Positions 46,615 through 55,399 of a DNA stretch of 64,000 bases are shown here, one piece after another. The notes below the pieces were generated by a model. It did not search any database. It saw nothing but the letters and a program-made list of their open reading frames with translations, and had not been told where the DNA came from. How positions within the stretch are numbered: the first letter of the stretch is position 1; every line of letters begins with the position of its first letter. Where the stretch lies: the NCBI RefSeq assembly GCF_027943255.1, contig NC_072893.1, forward strand, positions 101,997,784-102,061,783, in the 5' to 3' direction. The position numbers and the translations under genes are program-made. This DNA is from Anastrepha obliqua. Lineage: Eukaryota > Arthropoda > Insecta > Diptera > Tephritidae.

Positions 46615-47055
46615 TCTTTTCAAATTACATTTATTTAAGAAACTGAGAAGCATATTATAGACCACACAAAATGTAAAAAAGACTTAGTTTTGTTGAAAAT
46701 ATTTTCAAAAAACATGAAAAAAAAATAATTTTTCCAACATTTTGCCTCATAAGTACCATAAAAATTTTCGAAATCAATTTTTTCAAAAATTGTAATTATT
46801 GCACAGGTCTCTAGCAATAATTTGGCTTTTACAGATTGAAAAAATATCAATTAGTCGACGAGTTATAGCCAAAAAACCATATAAACAATATACTGAAAAT
46901 CGGCATTTGACTGCAAACTTCGAAGGCCGATTAAAAAAAAATTCGAACTAACATAAACAAACGCCGCGATACGGGTCTTCTAATTTCGCCTCTATTTTCA
47001 CCCGCCACTCTCAGAATGGACCTAACTTTTGCTAACCTGAATTTGTTCCACAGTG
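46615..47055 (-). repeat. Right 440-bp terminal inverted repeat
   Basis: Mirror of 43274-43714. Between it and the transposase start lies about 670 bp of AT-rich leader with repeated 'ggaa(a/t)ttcccttt(t)c' motifs (46138-46275), which may hold the promoter. Confidence 0.93.
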
Positions 47056-47164
47056 TTATTTATTTATTTAATTTTTTAAAAGAAAATACTATAAAATACA
47101 TCATATGAAATAAAACTTAAATTAAAATCAGTAAAAAACACCTGCATCAATAAGTAATGGTTAA

Positions 47165-47640
47165 TGGTTAATGGTTGTAAAGGGTTAAGGTATGGCCCTT
47201 TAGCACTGCGACCATATTGATCTATTGTGCACCCTATGCTGTCTATTGACTGTTAAGTATGCTTATGAATTGTACCAGCTCCTTCTGAGCGAGTGATTGA
47301 AGGTCTTCATCTGTAAGCATGGACTTGTTTAAAAACCTTTTCCTTCTATGCGTCAACCCCGGACATTCGATAATGAGATGTTCTATAGACTCCTCAACTT
47401 CGCAGCAAAATCTGCAGGTGCTGGTGTTAGTTATGCCTTATTTATGTAGGTGTTTGTTGCAGGTGAAGTGACCCGTGAGGGCGCCTGTGAGAGTGCGAAT
47501 GCTCTTTTTGTTTAACGTGAGGGCCATGTTAGCGCTTTTAGCGTTGAAACTTAGGAACTTTTTGGAGTGTCTAAGACCCTCTACGTTGTTCCAATGCTGA
47601 TTTAATAGAGTTTTGGCCCAGTATTTTACTTTTTGTTTCA
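47165..47640 (-). pseudogene. LINE-E ORF2 C-terminus and 3' end
   Basis: On the minus strand a frame with one stop reads KYWAKTLLNQHWNNVEGLRHSKKFL, then MALTLNKKSIRTLTGALTGHFTCNKHLHK, then (after a TAA) CRFCCEVEESIEHLIIECP, and ends near VQFISILNSQ at 47243. This is the C-terminal region and CxxC-H-C knuckle of LINE ORF2 proteins that carry RNase H. A short 3' UTR leads to about three units of AACCATT (47157-47178), probably its 3' tail repeat. The upstream reverse transcriptase is absent. Confidence 0.7.
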
Positions 47641-47747
47641 GGTTGTAAGTAATTCACTCATTAATTTCGAAATATTGCCAAAGCATCAAATATTCAAAGA
47701 ACAAAATTAATGCTTATATGTTACATTTATTCATAGAAACATACATG

Positions 47748-49405
47748 CAGTTAGTAGCAGAAGTAAGTATACACCGGAAACGTTTTCAATTTTCCCCCCA
47801 TCGATTCCTTCAACAACCTAAGTTATAACAAAATTGTGTTTTATTTACATGAATGAAATACAAAAATCATATTTAATCCAAATAATCACAAAATTTTAAA
47901 AAGGAACGAAATTATAGCTTTTTATATTAAACTTAATAAAAATTCATGTCTCAAAAGTAAGTATACAGTTCATCATATTATTAATTTGTGAAATCAAAAA
48001 TATAATTAAAATCAAATACTAGTATTTGGTAGGATAACCATTAGACTTTACAATAGCTTTAAGTCGTGATGGCATTGATTTCACCAAGTTTTCAGTTTCA
48101 GCTGGAGGTATTTTATTCCATTCCTCTTGAAGGACATTTTTCAGTTGTTCCTTATTTCTAATCGAATGTTTACGTATTTGCCGCTTTAAATGATCCTATA
48201 GATGTTCGATTGGGTTGGTGTCCGGGGACTATGGCTGTGTTTTCAGCTGTTTTCGTACATTGTATAACAGCCACTCTCGTACAATGTTTGATGTGTGCTT
48301 GAGGTCATTATCCTGTTGGAAGATAAATATTCCTCCAAGCCACAATTTCGTAGCGCTTTCTTTTAAAATATTTTTCAAAATATTTAAGTAACCATATCGG
48401 TCCGTAATATTTTCCATAAATACCAAGTTTCCAACCCCGTTCGCAGCCATACATCCCCAAACCATCACAGAGCCCCCTCCATGCTTCACAGTGCCGGTCA
48501 TATTGTTTGGATCCAATTCCACGTTAACTTTTCTCCAAATTTTTTCACGGCCATCAGCTCCACATATACTGAACTTACACTTAGCAGAAAATATGACTTG
48601 GTTCCAAAACGTTTGGTCATATTTTTCATGATCTTTGGCGAATGAAATCCGTTTACTCCGATTGACACTACTCACGGAGGGTTTTTCCTAACACTGCGCC
48701 GATGATAACCAGCACTATGCAAAACCCGGCGAATAGTTTGGGTGCTTAATTGTTTTCCAGTCTCATTTTCAACTTCAGATTTCAATTTGAGGGCACTTAT
48801 TTTGGGGTTTGTTCTGATTTTCGTACGACTAAGCTTTTTTTTCTGGGACTTAAGAGCGGCGGACGCTCACAACGCTCTTTATTAGTGGTGCTTCCCGCAC
48901 GTTTATATTTATTCACAATCTTTTGAACTGTAGCAAAACTCCTATCTATCAAACGACCGATTTCGTGCAATGATTTATGTTCCTTGTGATATTTTATAAT
49001 CAGTTTTTTTAAATTATCAGAAAGCTCTTTTCCATTTGGTGCCATTACTAAAAATGTCGCAAAAATTAATACAAAACGTACTTCCCTAAATTATTATACT
49101 CACTTTAATTATTCCTTTTACTAGCTTTAACTTTTTTAATCAATGCGTAAAAATAAATGTTATGCTAAATGAAAAATCGTTTGCAGTATACTAACTTTTG
49201 TGACATAAATTTCGCTGGCAACAAAAACAGAGCAAAGCGTGAATAACGGTACCTAAAATTTACAGCTAAATCAAGGCGCATATGAAAGCTTATTCCAATA
49301 CCCAATTATCATGCGCAAAATATTTTTATTACATATTAAGGAAAGCCTTAGCGTCAAACAATTCCATAAATCAAGCTCCTGTATACTTATTTATGTTACT
49401 AACTG
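47748..49405 (-). mobile_element. Tc1-like transposon with IR/DR ends (1658 bp)
   Basis: The ends read CAGTTAGTAGCAGAAGTAAG and, inverted, CAGTTAGTAACATAAATAAG. TA follows the right end and TG (decayed TA) precedes the left. Each end has two copies of a direct repeat with core AAGTAAGTATACA. The outer copies are at 47761 and 49380-49392, both starting 13 bp inside the ends. The inner copies (47953-47970 and 49183-49200) both start 205 bp inside. This is the IR/DR layout known from Minos, Paris and Sleeping Beauty-type elements. Confidence 0.9.
48019..49045 (-). pseudogene. Tc1-like (DD34E) transposase pseudogene
   Basis: It starts MAPNGKELSDNLKKLIIKYHKEHKSL at 49045, with helix-turn-helix segments (LHEIGRLIDRSFATVQKIVNKYKRAG). 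A frameshift in an A-run near 48835 and a one-base loss near 48676 break the frame. The catalytic domain has WNQVIFSAKCKF (lysine where the first catalytic aspartate of SDE-type motifs is expected), GGGSVMVWGCM, FQQDNDLKHTS (second aspartate) and SPDTNPIEHL, giving 34 residues to the glutamate. Two nonsense codons sit in PQSPD and HLW. It ends SNGYPTKY at 48019. With those repaired it would be about 341 residues, normal for Tc1. It is inactive. Confidence 0.88.
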
Positions 49406-49472
49406 TACATTCACTTATATATGTATGTTAACAGTACTCTTGCTCAGTGATTAGGCGTGTCGATTTCTTCTT

Positions 49473-49841
49473 TTAAAGGGTTTTTCAATAAGGGCGGGTA
49501 GATGTTGAAATGGAATAAAATGGCGTTTGCTGTGTGGCACGTAGCGCCGTCCTGCTGGAACCACATGTCGTCTAGGTCCATATGGTTCAATATGGGCCAT
49601 AAGAAATTGGAAGGGCCACCACGTCTACCGAAAAATGGGCGCAATGCGCGCAACGTTTGCGTTAATGAACACTCATTTTGATAATAAAGTTTTATCATTT
49701 GAACGTACTGTTCAATCGTGTAACTTGCCATGATGATTTGGCATAAACAACTGAATAATAAACAAAAGATTTGACAGATGTCGCCAAAACAAAATGGCTG
49801 CCACAGGGCGCCAAAATCGACCCGCGCCAATTTAAAACCCC
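49473..49841 (-). mobile_element. Internally deleted DD41D element (about 370 bp)
   Basis: The ends TTAAAGGGTTTTTCAATAAG and, inverted, TATAAAGGGGTTTTAAATTG are imperfect inverted repeats. Inside, the frame fuses the transposase N-terminus (MASYTIEQYVQMIKLYYQNECSLTQTLRALRPFFGRRGGPS) to the middle motif MDLDDMWFQQDGATCHTAN, then runs out near the end. The first and third catalytic regions are lost. It is a clear example of MITE formation by internal deletion. The left neighbour 'attaggcgtgtcgatttc' (49451) resembles the ends of the foldback MITEs. Confidence 0.8.
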
Positions 49842-50189
49842 TTTATATACGAGCAAAGACAACGTTTCTTGCCTCTAGAACTCGTCACAATGGTTCTTCC
49901 TTCCTCTTTTCACCCAACCTACCACATCTATAAGTCCGTTGCCAAAAATTGAGTGATTGTGACTCTATGTTATTCCTTACTTAGTGCTTGAAGCCATGTA
50001 CTATGCTAACTTTTGACTTTTTAAAGTTTCATACAATTCCTTTTTAATTTAATAAAATAATTTAATTTACTAGAAGATTTTATATAAATTTCAGTAAATT
50101 ACTAATTATAACTTTTTGTGGAGTTTGAGAATGTTACCTGTTGGTCATCTATGTATGTATGTGGTATATGTTGTATATTGTGAAAACTA
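49842..50189. other. Spacer, nothing recognised
   Basis: This is AT-rich and may include degraded jockey-like LINE sequence near its right end. Confidence 0.35.
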
Positions 50190-51442
50190 CGTGTACAGAT
50201 TTTGTGAAGATAAAGTACAGTAGAGGCCCAAGATGGAGAGGCAGATCTATATGTGTCTGCAGCGACAGCCAAGCTGCGCTTATGGCCTTAGGCAGCCCTC
50301 CAACCACATCAGGGGTAGTCAAGTCCTGTAAATCCAGGCTGAACTATGTCGGTAGACATAATAGCTTGATGCTAACATGGGTCCCGGGACACGTGGGTAA
50401 CGAGACCTCTGACTCCTTAGCTAGGATGGGATCTGAGGCCAACTTCTTTGGCCCAGAGCCCGTTTTGCCACTCCCTTCTGCGGCCATAACAGCCACGGTT
50501 AGCAAATGGGTAACTACCACCCACAAGCGAGCTTGGCAGGCTGAGAGAGGCTGCAGATGGACTAAAGTGATGTTACCTGTCTGTCATTAAGCAGAGGGGA
50601 GTGCAGACGGCTGGTTGGACTGATGACGTGCCACTTTCTGTGGGCAAAGCACATGGAAAGGTTGGGCATCTCAGACAGTGTACTCTGCCCAGCTTGTGAA
50701 GAGGAGGATAAGACGGCGTACCACTTCCTGTATGTCTGCCCGCCTTCGCTCGAATCAGGATAGAGGTCTTTGGCACTGATGTGTTAAGAAGCGAACATCT
50801 TGGCTCCTTGGCACCACAAGATCTACTCAGATTTCTTCGGAGATCGGGTAGATTTAAAGAAAATTAAAAGGGAATCCAAGTGTAGCACAATGAACTTAAT
50901 TAATATCTGAGTGCTGCACTTGCTAGTTGCGCCGACAAAAAAAAAAAAATAGGCCCAAGAACGCTGCCTTGAGGTATTCCTGCCTTTATTTAATTTATTA
51001 AATAAGCATCTCTTGTTTGGTTCGAAAGTAGCGATCTGATACGTATGACTCCAAGATTTCGTAGTACATGTAGTTTAGTAAGTATTAATTTTAGTTTAGT
51101 AAGCAAACCAGTGTGACAAACTTTACTAAGTGTCTTTGCACATCGAGGAATGCGGCAGAACATATTTTTTGCTTTCTTTCGAGTGCTTTTTCTCTTTTGT
51201 TCATGGTCCTGTATACCTGATCAATTGCAGAGTGTTTACTTCGAAAACAAAACATGATAGGTTGAATAGTTTTGAACTTTTATGTATGATTGGAAATGTA
51301 TTTCAGATATCATACAGCCACCCGCATTCTCCGAATTGAGTGTAATTTCCAAGTCATTTTTGTGCTTTAGTAGACCGTTCGAGTTCCATAGAAGTATTTT
51401 TAGAATTCTAGACATAGTCAGATTGTAATAAGTACATCCCAA
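50190..51442 (-). pseudogene. Jockey-like LINE remnant, split by LINE-A copy 3
   Basis: On the minus strand, 51442-51236 gives MSRILKILLWNSNGLLKHKN, then MISEIHFQSY, the start of a jockey-type endonuclease. After an internal deletion comes a frame-broken reverse transcriptase with SAAFLDVQR (first catalytic aspartate, near 51125-51165) and AGIPQGSVLG (near 50955-50985). The motif continues on the other side of the inserted LINE-A as LGPLLYFIFT (50190-50233). The insertion therefore hit the PQGSVLGPLLY block. The element is old and heavily damaged. Confidence 0.75.
50234..50950 (+). mobile_element. LINE-A copy 3, 5'-truncated, with target duplication
   Basis: It begins inside RNase H (ICVCSDSQAALMALGSPPTTSG, then TWVPGH-GNETSD lacking the usual GIA triplet) and runs through LPLPSAAITATVSKWVTTTHKRAW. 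After frame breaks near 50575 come the knuckle region, 3' UTR and poly(A) at 50937-50949. The 10-bp repeat AGGCCCAAGA flanks it (50224-50233 and 50951-50960). It shows the uninterrupted site where the probable solo LTR hit copy 1. Confidence 0.92.
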
Positions 51443-52701
51443 GTTTAGATAAGTGTCTTTCCAGTGATTTATTGAAACTCATTTGCTCACTCAGCTTCTG
51501 CAGTATCTGTGCTAGTGAATCTTCAGAGCAGCCAATATCATTAGTTTTAAGTGAAAATGTTATTAATACTTATAAAACGCAATAGTCTTATGTACTGTCA
51601 ATAGCTTTAATAAATAACACCAATACTACTATACCAATAGTTATACTATTTTTATTATCTGATATGGATTTTAATATAAGAGAGATAGTCAATATGCATC
51701 AACTCCGCACTCAGTTCACCAAAAACCGGGCATACCATATACAATTCTGTCCGAAATTATTCACCTCTTCATTTACTTATTTTTTTCAGTATCTCAATTT
51801 TGGTCGCTCAAAGACCATAGAAAGTTAGTCGAGTGCCAATAAAGCAACTCAAGTGGCATAAAATGCATCAAAATGACAAAATTGCGTGTAATAACCGCAA
51901 TGGTGGCACAACACTTAGGCGGCATACACATTTAACACTCCAGGGAAGATAAAGTTTCATTGCTTTATAATTAACGGACAATTATGCAACTAAAAATTAC
52001 ATTCAAAGCTACGAGTAGTTAACATTGCCACTCTATCTCATGCTGTATTTTCATGCAACAAAAGCTTTTTCATATTATAATCAGCATGGGAAATGCCACG
52101 AAACAATTAGTAGAACTCAAACCGCTAACAAAGCCCTAAATGTATGAATGCAAAATAGCTGCCGGGGAACGTTGTGAACAACAATGCTGAATTTGCGCCA
52201 ACCCAGCCAGAGAAATAACTGCAAACATTGTTACTACATAATATCATAAATCGGTATGATTCTGATGTTTATTTCTGGTACTAGAACAAAATAAGATCTA
52301 TAATTTCACTAGATGGCTACCACAACCCGCATAGTGGAAAACTTTTAAGAAATTCATTAAATGCCGCCAATATCTTAACGATAATAACGTCCTAAGGTAG
52401 AACACCATTTTATAGGTCTTTACAATATTGAGGAAAATGGTATGGCTCACGAACTTTAGCAATTTGATGAATTTTTTTTTAAGTTGGCAAATTCCAAACG
52501 AAAGGAATGGGGTTCATTTGACTAACTACTGTCTGCTCCTAGAGAGGTGGGCGTCAACTCAGCGATCGCTGGGCAATAACACAAACTTGTACGGTCGTGA
52601 AATCTTTCAGGCCACGAGTGAATCGGAGGCGCTTGAGATATGTCCTGAGATTAACAAAATTTCAGCTCTCGAATTTCGTAGGTAAATAAAACAAAATAAA
52701 T
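51443..52701. other. 1.26-kb spacer
   Basis: The open frame at 52428-52685 (85 codons) has no recognised motif. No repeats were assigned. Confidence 0.4.
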
Positions 52702-53012
52702 AATTGGCGCGTACACTTCTGTTAGGTGGTTGGCCGAGCTCCTCCTCCTATTTGTAGTGTGCGTCTTGATGTTGTTCCACAAATGGAGGGACCTACAGTT
52801 TCAAGCCGACTCCGAACGGCAGATATTTTTATGAGGAGCTTTTTCATGGCAGAAATACACTCGGAGGTTTGCCATTGCCTGCCGAGGGGCGACCGCTATT
52901 AGAAAAATGTTTTTTTTTTTATTAATTTTGCTTTCACCGAGATTCGAACCAACGACCTCTCTGTGAATTCCGAATGGTAATCACGCACCAACCCATTCGG
53001 CTACGGCAGCCG
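52702..53012 (-). repeat. SINE-1 copy, full length, CTAACAG subfamily
   Basis: The tail is ATTGGCGCG-tacacttctgttaggtgg-TTGGCCGAG in plus orientation. The body and a head with box B 'gagattcgaacc' and box A 'cccattcggctacgg' follow. The spacer is again exactly 18 nt, but its sequence differs from the GGGTGT subfamily. Confidence 0.9.
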
Positions 53013-53059
53013 TAGGTACCTTACAGGAAATTGGCTGTGAGGTATATATGCTGTGAAAC

Positions 53060-53370
53060 TTGACATTACTTCGAGCCCTTTTTGCGTCAGTTGCATGGAC
53101 GATGAGGTAGAATCATCTCCGCACTTTCTCCTTAAGATATAACCGTCTTGGCTGTCATTTTTTGCTACGCCTGCTGATAAATTTTATTAGTACATAGTAT
53201 GAAGCGACTAACACTACCGTAAATCAATATCCGTTCGGCGGTCTTCCTCCTTCCTTTCTTCCCAGTCTTCTTATCTCCTTTACAATGGTATCACAAAGGA
53301 CGAATTTTTGATTTTCGTCCACCTGTTCCCTATGGGAACCATTACAACCTAACCTAACCTAACCCCCTTC
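53060..53370 (+). mobile_element. LINE-I 3' end with (AACCT)n tail
   Basis: ATGGTATCACAAAGGACGAA (53285) is followed by about 55 nt and then AACCTAACCTAACCTAACC (53346-53364). The GGTATCACAAWGGAC motif is shared with LINE-G at 16985-17215. A pyrimidine-rich stretch precedes it (53240-53280). The left limit is an estimate. The tail looks like insect telomere repeat but is far too short, and it sits at a LINE end. Confidence 0.5.
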
Positions 53371-53384
53371 CGAGTGTTTTGAAA

Positions 53385-54030
53385 GTATAGCATCACAGCA
53401 GGAAGCTGACAATATTATCGCCGCAAATGCGACCCACATCTATACTGATGGAAGCAAGTTTGAAACTGGCGTTTGTGGATCAGCTTTTGTCGTTCATAAA
53501 CAAGATGACGACTGGACGTTACGTAAATATAAATTACATGACACCTGCACCTTCTTCGCCAGGGATACAGAATTGATTTTTACTGGGTCAAAGCACACAT
53601 CGGTATTGAAGGAAACGAGCGCGCAGATGAGCAGGCAAAAGAAGCTGCAAATCAAGGAGTTGATCGAGTATATACTGCATTTCCTTTAAGCCACGCTATA
53701 CGGCCCATTCGTCTTAAAATATTCGAGTCATGGCAACAGGAGTATGCCGACGATACCACTGGCTCCATTACGAAGATTTTCTTCCCAATTCTTGAAGATA
53801 CGCAACTATACCGACAACTCTTTGGGATATCATTCGAATTGGCACAGCTCTTTACTGGCCATGGTTTCAATAACGAAGACTGGTGCCCGTGTGACAAACT
53901 CACTGTGCAGAGTATGCATCACCTTTTGCACGACTGCCCACGCTTTCACAACGCACAGGATAGAGACACGAAACATTCTGTGCACAATATGATATTCCAG
54001 CATCTAAAGTATCAAATTATCCTAGTTTGA
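53385..54030 (+). pseudogene. LINE-D RNase H and C-terminal knuckle
   Basis: THIYTDGSKFETGVCGSAFVVH (first RNase H aspartate) runs to CTFFA. There, about 60 residues are missing and the frame shifts. FYWVKAHIGIEGNERADEQAKEAANQG (second conserved block) then follows, with RPIRLKIFESWQQEY, LFTGHGFNNEDWCPCDKLTVQSMHHLLHDCPRF and a stop near 54030. This is the ORF2 end of an I/R1/LOA-group LINE, a different family from LINE-A and LINE-B. It starts just after the AACCT tail of the preceding LINE. Confidence 0.78.
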
Positions 54031-55399
54031 TAACATCATTCAATGATTCAAAATTATCGACAGTTTAAAAAACTTCAATATAGTACTTCAAATATTCCTA
54101 CCTCATGGCTTGATCATAATAGTAATATAGTAGGAGAACTAATAAACTGCTTGTATCCAATCGCAGGCATTTTATTTCAGTAGGCTTTGTTAAACTATAA
54201 AATATGTAATCGAAAATATTTGTAATCTATCTGAATGTCATACTGCACACACATATGTATAAAAATATTTGCACTAAAATACAAATTAATTGAAATAATA
54301 AACTACTCGAAACGCAGTAAGCGCGTAGAGACCAAGGAAAAAAACCCCAGCTCTAGGGTAAATTATTTCATAAGCCTAAAAACGCAAGATTAGCGTTACA
54401 GCATCTGACAGCCGGGCACGATTTTTGACCTATATTTGATAGAAAACATTTTAATACATATACATATATGTAAGTGCATATGTACTATATGTTCAAGGGG
54501 GGGTTTCCATAAAACGAACCCAATTTTTCAGCACATGATGCGCCGATGAACTCAGTGTCTATGTCCACGGTTAAATAAACGGCCCGAAATTTGTTTGCAT
54601 ACTTTCCCCTAACCTGGTCGGGATAGTGTTGAGTTCCTGCCACCTTTAGGCAGTTTAGGTCGCACATATTCAACCACAGCAGAAACCTTCAAGTTGTATT
54701 TGTTTGAGCCTAGTTGTTGCTATAGTTGCCCACTAATATGACTGGCATTATTCCGATTACACATCCTTTGGTGTGGAAATAAATTCTCAACACTCACTAA
54801 CTTCAACCAAGCGACGTTGCGCCCATTGCCGAGATAAAAATAATTCGAACGGAATACCACAAGATTTCTCATCTTATATTAGGACTACTTGAACTTATTT
54901 GATGCTGGGATAGCATAGACAAGAGTCAGAGAAAAATGTAAATGTATTATGTGGTTTGAATGCACTCCGCACACACTACATACGCAACTTGCGCATAGAA
55001 AGTTGCTGCTGAAAAACCGAAACAATAAAAAAACTCATGCATGGTTGGGCGAGCAAAGTAAAAAGCTGGCGTCACGATGAGGGGGCCTTCAACTTAATTT
55101 CAACGCCTTGTAGCGCAGCTAGCATTTAAAAATATTTTACTTACTAACATATGTGCATTCATAAAATTAAGTTTATATAATATAATATTATATTATAATT
55201 ATTTGCATACATCCTTGAAAAGCTCCTTTGATTATTTTGGGAGTTTTAAAATCATAACCTTGGGCGATCACTCTGCAAGCGCTTTACTATCTTGAGCCAA
55301 ATGGCTATCTTATAAATCTTACATAATAATAATAGATGTAGGCTATACCAAGCAGCTAAATTAAAGCTGGGTTGCATTGAAATTTGAAAATGTCGAGCC
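54031..55399. other. 1.37-kb spacer
   Basis: No gene is recognised. An AT palindromic stretch occurs near 55179-55200. Confidence 0.4.

Larger units (their letters stand above)
43274..47055 (-). mobile_element. Complete CACTG-ended transposon with identical long inverted repeats and TTA duplication
   Basis: The 3782-bp element starts CACTGTGGAACAAATTCAGG at both ends and is flanked by TTA (43271-43273 and 47056-47058). The target is the tail of a SINE-1 copy, whose normal sequence confirms the TTA duplication. The inverted repeats are about 440 bp and appear identical even through homopolymer runs. One two-exon transposase gene lies inside on the minus strand. CACTG ends plus a 3-bp TTA duplication fit the CACTA/Mirage/Chapaev group (Chapaev3 elements are described with TWA duplications), but this placement is inference. 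Confidence 0.93.

Noticed and set aside
53346..53364. AACCT repeats resembling the insect telomere repeat
   Set aside because: Only about four units, located at a LINE 3' end. Flies also lack this telomere repeat, so a LINE tail explains it better.
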